From: Rariloculus sp965263005
Lineage (GTDB): Bacteria; Pseudomonadota; Gammaproteobacteria; Steroidobacterales; Rariloculaceae
Direction of reading: 5' to 3'
Length of the DNA stretch: 64,000 nucleotides
Assembly (NCBI RefSeq): GCF_965263005.1
Contig: NZ_OZ253579.1
Coordinates: 4,030,001 to 4,094,000 of the forward strand
This document shows positions 48,601 through 57,324 of the stretch, in pieces. The notes beneath the pieces were generated by a model, which searched no databases, had not been told where the DNA came from, and saw nothing but the letters and a program-made list of their open reading frames with translations. A program made the translations under genes and the position numbers. Within the stretch, counting starts at the first letter, position 1. Each line of letters starts with the position of its first letter.

Positions 48601-48749
48601 TGATCGATGACGATCCGCCGATCGTGGGGTGGGATCCAGGCATTCCCGCAAGGGGTGTGCAACCGAACCACAACGTCGGCAATACGGAGGAAGGTTTCTA
48701 CGACCCGCTCGGACGGCGTTACTACGTCGGCTTCAAGATGTCCTTCTGA
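45612..48749 (+). CDS. TonB-dependent outer-membrane receptor
   Basis: The 1045-residue protein has an N-terminal leader, a TonB-box-like EEVTVTGSRI, the plug domain (LNAMPHFVP, VNLRGLGPNRNLVLLDGRR, VETITGGASAVYGPDALAGV) and a large beta barrel ending in Phe (YVGFKMSF). It imports a scarce ligand using TonB energy. The subgroup is the large oligotroph type seen in Caulobacter and Sphingomonas relatives; the ligand is unknown. ATG 45612 was chosen because it starts the leader; the open frame begins at 45564. A strong terminator follows. Confidence 0.92.
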   Translation: MTYRKAKQVPSGPANLTVLASAISAVLGTVAVSPAAGQEVLEEVTVTGSRIVRRDLTSASPILSIETAQFEQSSTLAVESVLNAMPHFVPETTQFTTGQTEPSGFVTPGVASVNLRGLGPNRNLVLLDGRRAQPANALLIVDVNTIPSAAIERVETITGGASAVYGPDALAGVVNFILKEDFEGVEMDLQSGQSAQGDGTETKFSSVIGMNAADDRGNVMLGVEWTRRDEVRWRDRDWRAARWFDPNTESGGFLHTPGYRARRNPPSQEAVDALFRSYDPNYVDGTVPSNSEFYFNPDGSIFMLGGRGVPGGYNYNGPLNKTEIDGMGYTGVRFAPDGTLQQNQFERNISAPMERRSAFGRAVYDMTDSVSAFVQANYSAVDVEQVSNYVPAITVWQAYVPVDGREVPADLATLLASRDNPDQAWTVFRGLDFMGPEKARNQSDVYQILAGVEGSIDAIDGSWEAYVSTGRTSNWYLGANNGSLQRYQSIVAVGDWGRAGRNNVLNQPTSPRTVRSSSYAQTCESGVPIFAAQGIVPGPISPDCHEAIESKMKQLTQITQDIATFNLEGSAGENWAGEMRFAVGATQRKNDFLFQPSEVNDDVNTEVQVMGLFASNQVQGDQTMTEIYGEYLLPLAENLELELGLRFSDSDITGSAETWKALFSWTATDTVRLRGGFQFATRSPNVSELYTGPAVDVVSFPPSDPCAYTTLAPWGNREDNPRRLEVQSLCRAIIGNTTSDFDTGPGGPNNHARPGSPFFPLEIEIIQGNDDLNPEEAETLTLGVVLNGPGNLDNLVASIDYYNIEIAGAISPLDSVFVYQQCFNGTSTGNDGTSNPDLTINDPGGWCALITRGETSGLRSRVQAPFFNSGILETSGIDVSVNWGTDMGPGNLNINTVATYVDRFESQDNPAAPVFDTIGTMENGGQFKYRIVSTFSYAFADASIGVQWRHFPSIKDETAARDPTTRILPVDSYDLLNLFARYRINDRMELRGGIDNLIDDDPPIVGWDPGIPARGVQPNHNVGNTEEGFYDPLGRRYYVGFKMSF

Positions 48750-48773
48750 TCGTCGCGAAAGGATGCAAACCTG

Positions 48774-48801
48774 GCGGCGGGCTTCGGCCCGCCGCTTTTT
48801 T
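48774..48801 (+). terminator. Rho-independent terminator after the TonB-dependent receptor
   Basis: GCGGCGGGC (48774-48782), loop TTCG, GCCCGCCGC (48787-48795), then TTTTTT (48796-48801). Confidence 0.92.
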
Positions 48802-48804
48802 GCG

Positions 48805-48836
48805 GCCAAGGCAAAACCCCGCGTTGCAGCGAAAGA
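48805..48836 (+). repeat. Small left-arm remnant of the hairpin repeat family
   Basis: GGCAAAACCCCGCGTTGCA near 48808 matches the left arm of type A elements, directly after the terminator T-run. No inverted end on the right is visible. Confidence 0.4.
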
Positions 48837-48870
48837 GGATTGAATTCAGTGAGGCTCCCGCTGCGGGCGG

Positions 48871-50064
48871 CTATTGCCGCGTGACGACGTCAAACGCCAT
48901 GGTCAGGCGCGGCTCCGTGCCGTGGATGGCCGTCGTTCCGTGCCACATATAGGACGGGAACAGGACGAGACGGCCTGGCAGCGGCTGAACTGTCCTTGCG
49001 GGTCCGGCACCGGGCACGGGCTGGGCCGGTTCGCCGAACTTGAGCCAGCCGGATTGCTTGGCCGCATCAGCAGTCTCAGCCGGCACGGAAACATAGTAAG
49101 CGGAGCTCAGCCAGCCTTCGGAATGGATATGGTTGACGTGGAAACCCCGCGCTTTTAGCCGCACCGACCAACAGCCCGCATAGTGCGCCTCGCCGCGATT
49201 GCGGACCGATAACGGGTGATCGTCGGCGTTGCCGAGTCTCGCGCGATAGTCGGCTATCGGCTTGAGAAACGCTGTGAGCGCTGCACGAATCGCGGGATCC
49301 GTATCCGCAACGAGATTACCGGTCGTCTGCGTGCCGAAGCGCATGCTCTGATTGAATGGCGGGCGCTTGAGCCCGTGCCGCTCGGAGAGGCTTTTCTCAA
49401 GCTCGGCGTTGAGTTCCGCGACCGAACCGAAATCCGGCGGCGCCTCGATATCGAACGCGCGAACGAAGCGATCGTAGTCGTAGAGCTCGGCATAGGCAGG
49501 ATCATCGGCAAGGCGAGCGGCGGTTGCTTCGTGAGCGATCCAGACCTGATCGAGCGGCGCGCGCTCGCGCTCGGCTCGGATCATGGGCATGGCCTCGTCG
49601 GCGCGGCCGAGCGACAGTAGGATCGCGGTGACGGTCTCCACCGGCATGGGATCACCGGGACGGTCGCTCATCTCGGCCAACGCTTCGGTGAGCGCTTCGC
49701 GCAGCCGGCCCGCTTCGTGGAGGACAACCGCCAGCGAGGCCCGAAGCCCCGCCGACGTCCCGGCGCGCGCGATCAGATCGCGCAGCAGCAACTCGGCGCC
49801 GGCGAGATCTCCCGTCATGCGCAGCACTTCGGCAAACTGCATCTGGAGGTTCGTGTCGTTGCGGTTGCGAGCCGCCGCGCGGGCCAGATCGCGCGCGAAG
49901 CTCGGATCGCCGCGCATGTAGCGGAGCTTTGCGAGACCGAGCTGCGCGGCGGTGTCCGAGGGCCTGAGCGCGACTGCCCGCTCGAGCTCGCGCTCGGCCT
50001 GCTCGAACTGCTGACGCTGCAACAGCTCGTTCGAACGACGGAGCGAGCGGTCGAATTCGCTCAT
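48871..50064 (-). CDS. TPR protein with C-terminal putative 2-oxoglutarate/Fe(II) oxygenase domain
   Basis: The 397-residue cytoplasmic protein has TPR repeats at about 1-190 (NELLQRQQFEQAERELERAV and so on) and a C-terminal domain of the 2OG-FeII_Oxy_5 type: NHIHSEGWLSSAYYVSVP with the first metal His, GRLVLFPSYMWHGT with the distal His, and EPRLTMAFDV with the 2-oxoglutarate-binding Arg. ATG 50064 gives the first TPR helix; GTAGGA lies upstream. It lies 46 bases after the other oxygenase-like gene (50111-51163) on the same strand, so they are probably cotranscribed. Confidence 0.85.
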   Translation of the reverse strand: MSEFDRSLRRSNELLQRQQFEQAERELERAVALRPSDTAAQLGLAKLRYMRGDPSFARDLARAAARNRNDTNLQMQFAEVLRMTGDLAGAELLLRDLIARAGTSAGLRASLAVVLHEAGRLREALTEALAEMSDRPGDPMPVETVTAILLSLGRADEAMPMIRAERERAPLDQVWIAHEATAARLADDPAYAELYDYDRFVRAFDIEAPPDFGSVAELNAELEKSLSERHGLKRPPFNQSMRFGTQTTGNLVADTDPAIRAALTAFLKPIADYRARLGNADDHPLSVRNRGEAHYAGCWSVRLKARGFHVNHIHSEGWLSSAYYVSVPAETADAAKQSGWLKFGEPAQPVPGAGPARTVQPLPGRLVLFPSYMWHGTTAIHGTEPRLTMAFDVVTRQ

Positions 50065-50110
50065 TCCTACTCCGTGAAATTGGCCCGGCATGGTCGGCGC
50101 CGCATTCCGC

Positions 50111-51163
50111 TCAGTAAAGCGTCTCCGCCGGCGTGTTGAACACGGGCCGCGCACGGATGAACTGCGAGAGCAACCATTTCTCACCGCCGGTTGGGGGCCG
50201 TCCGGCGTGCAGTGACCGCCCGTTAGGCTTGCCGTCCGGCAGCACGTTCACGAAGAACAGGCCATCGCCACCGATCCCCTTGTGGTTCAAGCCCAGCAAC
50301 GGGAAGGCGGTCTCCCCGCCTTCGAAATCGCCGTTGAGATAAAGCAGAAACGTGATGAGCCGCTCGCCGTGGGTGGCGATCTCCTGCTCGTAGTTCGGGA
50401 TCTTCGGGTGGATGTAGTCGCAGTGATCCTTGATCTCCTCGCCGATGTGGTAGTGCAGCGCGGTCGGTCCGTCGAAGTTGTCGACCGGCAGTCCGCACAC
50501 CGCGGAAATACGGTGCTGCACGACCACGTTAACGACATCGATGCACGCCAGGTGCAACGCGCCGACACTGTTGGTGCGCATCTCGTCCTCGACGTGGCGA
50601 AGCTTGTCACCGCTGTAGATCATGGCGGGTTTGAGAAAGTCGCGCATGTGTTCCCTGAGCCAGGCGCAGGCCGCATCGTTGAGGAAGTTCGGGAAATAGC
50701 GGATCAGCGGGGCTTCGTTCAGCGTCTCGCCGGGCACGGCCGCGAGCCACGCGGCGAGATCGATCGTGCGGGCGAGGCTCGTCCAGTCCTGGTCCGCGTC
50801 CGCTACGGCGTCCCGGCCCGCCAGGACGCACAGCTGACCGCGCGCCGATTCCGAGCCGAGCACCGCCGCGTGCACGAGCAGACCGATGGCGCCATCCCAG
50901 CTCTGCTTGACGTGGGCACCCAGGGCGGTCATGCACGCAAGCCGGAGTGCCGCGTCGATGTTGCCCGCACGCGCAGCATCGGACAGCAGCTTCGCGCCGT
51001 CCTTGGCCAGATAAGGCGCACGATCGCCGATGATGAGCCGTTTGCCGAGCTCGGTCATCGCTTTGTGATCGCCCTGTCCGCTCGCTCTCGCCAGTGCGTT
51101 GACCGCATCCTCATAGCGTCCGGCCGCATCGTGCCGGGCGGCAGTTTCCAGTCCGTCTGTCAT
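50111..51163 (-). CDS. Sel1/TPR-like protein with prolyl-4-hydroxylase-type domain
   Basis: The 350-residue product has an N-terminal helical repeat region (AVNALARASGQGDHKAMTEL and similar) and a C-terminal P4H-like 2-oxoglutarate oxygenase fold: LHYHIGEEIKDHCDYIHP with the His-x-Asp metal pair, GGETAFPLLGL, and SLHAGRPPTGGEKWLLSQF with distal His and a Lys for 2-oxoglutarate. Such proteins hydroxylate proteins or peptides or amino acids; the target is unknown. ATG 51163. The open frame extends upstream without similarity. Confidence 0.85.
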   Translation of the reverse strand: MTDGLETAARHDAAGRYEDAVNALARASGQGDHKAMTELGKRLIIGDRAPYLAKDGAKLLSDAARAGNIDAALRLACMTALGAHVKQSWDGAIGLLVHAAVLGSESARGQLCVLAGRDAVADADQDWTSLARTIDLAAWLAAVPGETLNEAPLIRYFPNFLNDAACAWLREHMRDFLKPAMIYSGDKLRHVEDEMRTNSVGALHLACIDVVNVVVQHRISAVCGLPVDNFDGPTALHYHIGEEIKDHCDYIHPKIPNYEQEIATHGERLITFLLYLNGDFEGGETAFPLLGLNHKGIGGDGLFFVNVLPDGKPNGRSLHAGRPPTGGEKWLLSQFIRARPVFNTPAETLY

Positions 51164-51388
51164 TGCCTGCAAATTGCTACTGCGCTGTTTCGACTGCGCT
51201 TCCTGACCAATGGGGCAGTATCCCACACTACGATGGCCTTGATCGAGCCGCCTCGCGATCCGCCCGAAGCGGCGCCCTGGCCGGGCCCGGTTTCCCACGC
51301 CGGTGAGCGCCACGTTTGGCCGCGGGCCGGCTGGTAGAATGTCCGGACAGGAAATCCCCCCGCAACGATACACAACCCGAGGTCCATC

Positions 51389-52270
51389 ATGAAAGTAGGC
51401 TTCATCGGTCTTGGCCGAATGGGGCAAGGTATGGCCCGCCGCATCCTCGATGCCGGCCATGACCTGTCCGTGTACGATGTCGTCGCAGCACAAGCTGCGC
51501 CGTTGGCGGACGCTGGTGCGCGCGCCGCGTCGTCCGTCGCCGATCTGGCGGCGCGGAGCGATGTCGTCGTGACGATGCTCGTCGCGGACACCGCCGTCAG
51601 CGACGTCGCACTCGGGACGCGCGGTCTGTGCGAGACGCTCGGCAAAGGCGCGATCCATGTCGTCATGGGCACGCACGGTGTCGCGACGGTCCGTGAACTC
51701 GAGGTCGGGCACGGCGCAGCCGGCCAGACGCTCGTCGCCGCACCCGTGCTCGGCCGGCCCGACCTCGCCGCGGCCGGGCAGCTTGGCATCGTCGTCGCGG
51801 GCCCCGAGGAGGCCATCGGCCGCTGCGGCGAACTGCTCGAAGCGATGGGACGGCGGACCTTCGTCGCGGGTCCAAAGCCCGAGTCCGCGACAGCAATCAA
51901 ACTCGCCAACAACGCCGTGCTCGGCTGCGCGATGGTCGCGATGGCCGAGGGCTTCTCGCTCGTGCGCAAGTACGGTGTCGCACCGCAGGTCTTTCAGGAC
52001 GTCATGACCGAAGGCCTGTTCTCGGCCCCGGCCTACAAGGTCTACGGGCAGAAAATGGTCGACGGGAGCTACGATGAAGTCGGTTCACCGATAAACGTCG
52101 GGCTCAAGGACGCGAACCTCATCGCGGCGACTGCCGACCTCGCGCGCGTGCCGATGCCGAGCCACAACGTCTATCGCGACCGCCTGCTCGAAGCCGTCGC
52201 CCACGGCGATGGCGACCGCGATCAGGCCGTGCTCGCCCTCGAGCAGGCGCGCGCCGCGGGTCTCGAGTAA
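51389..52270 (+). CDS. Beta-hydroxyacid dehydrogenase (3-hydroxyisobutyrate dehydrogenase family)
   Basis: The 293-residue NAD(P)-dependent oxidoreductase has GLGRMGQGMA at 7-16 as dinucleotide-binding loop, a catalytic Lys in KLANNAVLG, and GLKDANL near the end. The segment usually reading D(A/P)PVSGG is APVLGRPDLAAAG, so the substrate pocket differs from true 3-hydroxyisobutyrate dehydrogenase. Possible substrates are tartronate semialdehyde, 3-hydroxyisobutyrate or another short hydroxy acid. Divergent from the oxygenase genes. Confidence 0.87.
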   Translation: MKVGFIGLGRMGQGMARRILDAGHDLSVYDVVAAQAAPLADAGARAASSVADLAARSDVVVTMLVADTAVSDVALGTRGLCETLGKGAIHVVMGTHGVATVRELEVGHGAAGQTLVAAPVLGRPDLAAAGQLGIVVAGPEEAIGRCGELLEAMGRRTFVAGPKPESATAIKLANNAVLGCAMVAMAEGFSLVRKYGVAPQVFQDVMTEGLFSAPAYKVYGQKMVDGSYDEVGSPINVGLKDANLIAATADLARVPMPSHNVYRDRLLEAVAHGDGDRDQAVLALEQARAAGLE

Positions 52271-52302
52271 GCCGCGAACCGCCCCTGCCCATCGGTCGAC
52301 AG

Positions 52303-52319
52303 ACGGGGCGCGGCCCCGT
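52303..52319. terminator. Hairpin between convergent genes (possible terminator)
   Basis: ACGGGGC (52303-52309) pairs with GCCCCGT (52313-52319) around GCG, between the dehydrogenase and methyltransferase stops. No T-run follows. Confidence 0.35.
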
Positions 52320-52345
52320 GGCGAGCCTGCGCCGCCCTGCCGGTG

Positions 52346-53710
52346 CTACCTTCGCTGGCTCGCTTCGTAGAGCTTTACGAGTAGCCCGCGAATCGCGTTC
52401 TCGGCCTCCTCGTGCGTCATGATCTTCTGCTGATCGAACAGCGCTACGATATCGTTCAACGAGCGGCGCCCGTCGATCAGCGACAGGATGTAGGCCCGAA
52501 GCCGCGTCGATGCCGCTGCCATGTGGAAGGAATCGAGCAGCGGCACGGGGTCCTTGCCGAGGACGATCCAGTCGGGCAACGCCTTATGGCGCGGCGCCTT
52601 CGGCACATCGCGCTGCTTGACCGCCGTCCATCCAAGCACCTGCTCCTGGCGTCCGTGCCGGCTGGCCGGCGAGCACAGGTACGGCATCGAAGTTTCGGTG
52701 AATAGCGGCGCGTCGAAACCCGATTCGGCGATGATCTCGGCGCATTCCTCTTTCGTGTAGCGAAGCGCAGGATCGCCGAGGTGAAAGCTCAGCGAACCGA
52801 AGTTGATCCAGCGGCCTCCGTCAGCCAGCAACGCATTGACCCTCTTGCACAGGGTCCCGAAGCGCTCGGGCAGGATATCGATGAGCCAGGGCGTCAGCAC
52901 CGTATCGAAGCTGCCCTTCGCGAACGGCGGACGATGGGCGTCGGCCAGAACGTAGTGCAGCCCATCGCGGCACGGTTGTTCCGCCGCCAGCTTGCGGAGC
53001 ACGGCGTGCTCGCGAATGGACTTCGGAGCGATCGGGAACTCGTAGAGCTCGATCGATTCACCGGCCGTGATTCGTCGTGCGAGGAGCAGCAGGAACGGGT
53101 TGAAATCGTGCACCACGGTGACTTCGGCGTCCGTCCGCATGTGCACGTCGTAGGCGAGCCGTCCAGCGCCCGCGCCGAGCACGAGCGTCTTGCCCGGCGA
53201 CGCGCCGGCCAATGCCTCGCGCACGATGGCGAACGAGGCCTCATTCTCTTCCTTGCCCCACGACCAGTCCCGGTGGATATTGTAGGCGTACGTCATCAGG
53301 CCCTGATCCGACGGCAGGCGCGTTCTGAACGCAAGGTTCGATTCGAAACGTGCTGTCAGCGGCTCAAGCTTGAGCGGTGCAAGCAGCGCAGCGAGGCGAT
53401 CGGCATGGTCCCTGGTCGCGTCGGCGTGCGCGGTGAGCCGCTGACGCGTCAAGTCGCCGACGTCCCCTGTCTTGGCCGTCGCGAGCAGTTGCCTGTGCTC
53501 GTCGGCGAGCGTTTGCAGCGTAAAGTCAGCGCGACTGCGCCACTCGCGGAGCGTCGCGGCGGGTTCGGCGAACAGCCACGGGATCCCGTCGATACTCGGG
53601 AAATCGATCTGGCACGCGTCGCAACGGTGTCGGCCTTCGGCTTCCTCCAACGGTGCGCGGTCACACCGCGGGCACGCAAGCACGCCAAGCAATGAGAATC
53701 GTCCATCCAT
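52346..53710 (-). CDS. Zinc-ribbon / N2227-like SAM methyltransferase with PqqD-like tail
   Basis: The 454-residue protein has three parts. A Trm112-like zinc ribbon has Cys13, Cys16, Cys30 and Cys33. The middle has N2227 (carnosine N-methyltransferase) features: IHRDWSWGKEENEASFAIV, TLVLGAGAGRLAYDV as SAM motif I, DTVLTPWLIDIL and WINFGSLSFHL. The last 60 residues (YILSLIDGRRSLNDIVALF) resemble the PqqD-like winged helix. It is cytoplasmic. Substrate unknown; by family it could be an imidazole or other amine N-methyltransferase. I find no partner gene for the PqqD-like part. Confidence 0.78.
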   Translation of the reverse strand: MDGRFSLLGVLACPRCDRAPLEEAEGRHRCDACQIDFPSIDGIPWLFAEPAATLREWRSRADFTLQTLADEHRQLLATAKTGDVGDLTRQRLTAHADATRDHADRLAALLAPLKLEPLTARFESNLAFRTRLPSDQGLMTYAYNIHRDWSWGKEENEASFAIVREALAGASPGKTLVLGAGAGRLAYDVHMRTDAEVTVVHDFNPFLLLLARRITAGESIELYEFPIAPKSIREHAVLRKLAAEQPCRDGLHYVLADAHRPPFAKGSFDTVLTPWLIDILPERFGTLCKRVNALLADGGRWINFGSLSFHLGDPALRYTKEECAEIIAESGFDAPLFTETSMPYLCSPASRHGRQEQVLGWTAVKQRDVPKAPRHKALPDWIVLGKDPVPLLDSFHMAAASTRLRAYILSLIDGRRSLNDIVALFDQQKIMTHEEAENAIRGLLVKLYEASQRR

Positions 53711-53949
53711 AACTTTTGACGTTACGTGAAACGGTCCCGCAAGAGAAGACTTGGGCTGCCCTTGTCAAACCGACGTTTCGCCCAGGAAGGTCACGTCCCC
53801 TGGTGCAGCTTGGCAAGGTATCGCCAGGAATGCGCCGCCTTCTTCAATTCAGCTCATACAGCAGATCTGAGCGTAGCTCACTGGCTCACCGATGCGACGT
53901 TAGCCGAGCCCCGCCGGGGATCGGCTGACCGCCGTTCTTCAGCCTCTAC

Positions 53950-54510
53950 CTATAGGGCGCCTGCCGCCTTGGCGGTGTGGGTCGCGATAGCGTCCATCAG
54001 CGCCGGCGAAAGGCAGTCATAGGGCGCAAGCCCCATCGCCGACAAGCTGGCCCGGACTTCCGTCATGGACTCCGGATCATGCCCGGATTCGATGATGGAC
54101 GATACGAAGGCGGCAAACTCCGGTGGCGCCCAGCCCTCATCGTCCGAAAGCTCCGTGTGAATGAAATCGAATCCATGGAACGGATGGTTCTGATTTTCGA
54201 TCCGGCCGTACATGTGCACGCCGCAATCCCGGCACGCATAGCGTTGGATGGCGGCTGACGGATCGATGATCCGGAGCTTCCCCTCGTTCGCGGTCACGCT
54301 CAGCGTATCCCGGCCAACGACCGCGACTTGAGAGAAGACCGCGCCTTCGGGCTTCCAGCATTTGGTACAGCCGCAGACGTGGTTGAAGGCACACTGGCTG
54401 CCGACGGTCACTTCCAATTGGTCGCTTGCACAGTGGCAGTGCAGGGTTCCGCCGGAAAAGCCTTCCTGTTCGGGGCTGATTCCATTATCGACTGATGGAT
54501 GAATGCTCAT
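53950..54510 (-). CDS. Gfa-like protein (glutathione-dependent formaldehyde-activating family)
   Basis: The 186-residue product has the Gfa/CENP-V zinc fold: LHCHCASDQLEV, CGCTKCWKPEGAVFSQVAVV and YACRDCGVHMYGR. The family pairs formaldehyde with glutathione to give S-hydroxymethylglutathione, or is a zinc-binding scaffold. Cys positions C-x-C, C-x-C-x-x-C and C-x-x-C are intact. ATG 54510 has AAGGAGA upstream. It is divergent from module C. Confidence 0.85.
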   Translation of the reverse strand: MSIHPSVDNGISPEQEGFSGGTLHCHCASDQLEVTVGSQCAFNHVCGCTKCWKPEGAVFSQVAVVGRDTLSVTANEGKLRIIDPSAAIQRYACRDCGVHMYGRIENQNHPFHGFDFIHTELSDDEGWAPPEFAAFVSSIIESGHDPESMTEVRASLSAMGLAPYDCLSPALMDAIATHTAKAAGAL

Positions 54511-54826
54511 TGTGCTGGTCTCCTTCAAGGTTTCGGTTCGTTCTCTTGATCCCGTTGATTTCCTGGACTTCACGCACCGGAACAGCGAACTTGCGATGTT
54601 GACCCCCTCGCTGTACCCGGGCGTTCTACCTGCAGCCGGCTCGACGCAGTGCCGATGGCGACCCACTGTGAACATTACTCCATATGTGGAGGTCGCGGGC
54701 GAGAGGCGCGCAATTGCGGGCACCGAGCGGGTTGTCCACAGGTCTGTCTGTACGGCCCATGAGGCCTGTGCCCCAGAGGACACCGCCGGCTGGACTGGAT
54801 CGGCTCATGGTTCTATTCTTCCCCGG
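54511..54826. other. Divergent intergenic region, no gene seen
   Basis: 316 bp between the Gfa-like gene and module C. The module C reading frame stays open back to 54503, but the extra residues have no signal-peptide or family features. No repeat or clear promoter is seen. Confidence 0.45.
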
Positions 54827-57310
54827 ATGCCCAAAATCAAGCGAGCTCGAAGTCTCCTCGTCACGGTCTTTGCGGCCGGCGCATTCGTCGCGGTCGCGGT
54901 CGCGGTCGTGGCCTATCGCGCCGATCCGTTCATGGGCCGGGCCGGGCAGCAGTGGAGCATGCTCGAGACCTATTGCACCGAGTGCCACAACGTTGCGGAA
55001 TTCGCGGGCGGCGTCGTGTTCGAAGGGTTGACTCCGGAATCGGTGCCGGAGCACGCCGAGACCTTTGAAGCCGCCGTGCGCAAGCTGCGCGGGCGCCTCA
55101 TGCCGCCGCCCGGCAATCCGCGGCCCGCCGAGTCGCGCATCGACAGCTTCGTTAGCTGGCTTGAGGAGTCGATCGACGAGGGCAGCAACGCACCGGTGGC
55201 GGGTCACGTGCCGATCCAGCGGCTTAACCGCACCGAGTACGCCACCGCCGTCAAGGACCTCATCGACGTCGAGATCGATCCCGAGCAATACTTGCCAACG
55301 GATATCGAGGTCGACGGCTTCAGCAACATTGCCGCCGCACTGAGCGTGTCTCCCGCATTCCTCGAGCAATACATCAGCGTCGCGCGAACCGTTGCGCGCC
55401 TCGCCGTCGGGGAACGGGAACCCAAGCTCGCAAGCGTCTATTTCCCGCCGCCCGGCGGCGACCAGGACGATTATGTCGACGGCATGCCGCTCGGAACCCG
55501 CGGCGGCACGATGTTCACTCACGTGTTCCCGGCCGACGGCGAGTACCTCTTTAATATCACCGACCTCGATGCCGGACTTTACCCGCGTTCGCTCGAAACC
55601 GAGCATACGCTCGTCGTCCTCGTCGACCGAAACGAGGTGTTCCGCACCAGGATCGGCGGTGAAGCCGATCTCGCGCTCGTCAATCGCGGCGGCGCGCCGG
55701 GGCGAGCCGAGCTCATGGCACGGTTCACCGATATCTCCGTGAATGTTACGGCCGGCATGCACGAGATCATCGTCACGTTCATCGAGCGCTCGAGAGCCGC
55801 AACCGACGGCACGATTTTCGGGTTTACGCCCTACGGCGGATTCAGTTTCAGCGGCGAGATGCGCGTGCCGCGCGTGATGGGCGGCATCGAGGTCATCGGG
55901 CCGTTCGAAGCGACGGGCCTGTCCCGTACCACGAGCCGAGAGAAGGTTTTCATATGCGAACCCGAGGTCGCCGACAGGGAGCGGGACTGCGCTCGGCGCA
56001 TCGCCGCGAATCTCGCGCGGCGCGCTTTCCGCCGGCCGATCGATCAGGGCGATATCGACAGCCTCATGCCATTCTATGAAGCAGGCCGCGGAGCCGGCGG
56101 CGGCGCGGAGGGCCGGTTCGACGCGGGCATCGAGCAAATGGTGACGGCGGTGCTCGCAAGCCCCGATTTCCTCTATCGCGCGATCGCGCCGCCCGAGGAA
56201 CCCGGCGGCGCCGACCACCATGCGCTCAGCGATCTCGAACTCGCGACGCGGCTTTCGTTCTTTCTCTGGAGCCAGGGCCCCGACGACGCGTTGCTCCGGA
56301 TAGCGGAATCGGGCGCTTTCGGAGATCCCGGTGTCATCGAGGCGCAGGTAAGCCGCATGCTTGCCGACCCGCGCGCCGAAACTCTCGTCACGGGCTTTGC
56401 GCTGCGCTGGCTCAACGTCGATGAGCTTGAAGCCGTCGATCCCGACGAGCGCTTGTTCCCGGATTTCAGCGACGAGTTGCGCGAGGACTTCGCCAGCGAG
56501 ATCGAGCTGTTCATCCGCAGCATTCTTCTCGAGGACGAGAACGTCGAAGCGCTGCTCACCGCCGATCATACGTTTCTCAACGAGCGGCTCGCACGGCACT
56601 ACGGCATAGACTCCGTGCACGGCCCCCAATTCCGGCGCGTCGCGCTCGAGGACGAAGCGCGCCGCGGCCTGCTCGGCAAGGCCGCCGTGCTGCTGCGCAC
56701 ATCGTACGGCGACCGCACATCGCCCGTCCTGCGCGGCGCCTGGGTGCTGGAAAAGCTCATGGGCACGCCGCCCGCTCCACCGCCGCCCAACGTCGAGACG
56801 GACCTCACTACGCCCGAGGGCGAGCAGCCAAGGACTGTCCGCGTTCGCCTTGAGCAACATCGCGAGGCACCGAACTGCAATGGCTGCCACGGCGTCATCG
56901 ATCCCTACGGCCTCGCGCTCGAGAACTTCACCGTCACCGGTCAGTGGCGCGATGTCGACAAGCTCGCCGACGCACCGATTGACGCAAGCACCGTCCTGCC
57001 CGGCGGCGGCGCCATCGACGGGCCCGTCGAGTTGCGGCAGGCGCTGCTCAGGCGGCCCGACCAGTTCGTGCAGGCCCTGACAGAGAAACTGATGATGTAC
57101 GCACTCGGCAGGGAGCTCGAGTATCATGATATGCCGCAGGTTCGCGCCGTCGTGCGTGCGGCGGAGCAACACGATTACCGCTTGTCGGCGATCGTGACGG
57201 GCATCGTGACGAGCGACGCGTTTCGCATGCAGGCGCTTTCCGGCGAGGTCGAATCGAGCGACATCCGAGCCGTCGCGGCGGACAACAGCGACTCCGCGCG
57301 GCTCAACTGA
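54827..57310 (+). CDS. DUF1587/1592/1588/1585 cytochrome-like protein (module C)
   Basis: The 827-residue protein has an N-terminal hydrophobic anchor (about 8-30), heme motif CTECH at 50-54, DUF1587 (QRLNRTEYATAVKDLID), DUF1595 (ARRAFRRPIDQGDI), DUF1592 (LELATRLSFFLWSQGPDDAL), DUF1588 (RTSPVLRGAWVLEKLMG), second heme motif CNGCH followed by GVIDPYGLALENF, and DUF1585 (YALGRELEYHDMPQVRAV). Closely similar in layout to module A. ATG 54827 is the first start giving the anchor. DUF1552 follows after 14 bases. Confidence 0.9.
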   Translation: MPKIKRARSLLVTVFAAGAFVAVAVAVVAYRADPFMGRAGQQWSMLETYCTECHNVAEFAGGVVFEGLTPESVPEHAETFEAAVRKLRGRLMPPPGNPRPAESRIDSFVSWLEESIDEGSNAPVAGHVPIQRLNRTEYATAVKDLIDVEIDPEQYLPTDIEVDGFSNIAAALSVSPAFLEQYISVARTVARLAVGEREPKLASVYFPPPGGDQDDYVDGMPLGTRGGTMFTHVFPADGEYLFNITDLDAGLYPRSLETEHTLVVLVDRNEVFRTRIGGEADLALVNRGGAPGRAELMARFTDISVNVTAGMHEIIVTFIERSRAATDGTIFGFTPYGGFSFSGEMRVPRVMGGIEVIGPFEATGLSRTTSREKVFICEPEVADRERDCARRIAANLARRAFRRPIDQGDIDSLMPFYEAGRGAGGGAEGRFDAGIEQMVTAVLASPDFLYRAIAPPEEPGGADHHALSDLELATRLSFFLWSQGPDDALLRIAESGAFGDPGVIEAQVSRMLADPRAETLVTGFALRWLNVDELEAVDPDERLFPDFSDELREDFASEIELFIRSILLEDENVEALLTADHTFLNERLARHYGIDSVHGPQFRRVALEDEARRGLLGKAAVLLRTSYGDRTSPVLRGAWVLEKLMGTPPAPPPPNVETDLTTPEGEQPRTVRVRLEQHREAPNCNGCHGVIDPYGLALENFTVTGQWRDVDKLADAPIDASTVLPGGGAIDGPVELRQALLRRPDQFVQALTEKLMMYALGRELEYHDMPQVRAVVRAAEQHDYRLSAIVTGIVTSDAFRMQALSGEVESSDIRAVAADNSDSARLN

Positions 57311-57324
57311 ACGGAGTAAGGTCC

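Noticed and set aside
53711..53949. Possible RNA gene in the gap between the methyltransferase and Gfa-like genes
   Set aside because: Short inverted matches exist, but no cloverleaf or conserved RNA pattern could be drawn.
54626..57172. 848-codon antisense open frame over module C cytochrome
   Set aside because: High-GC shadow of a real gene; no family features and no start site.
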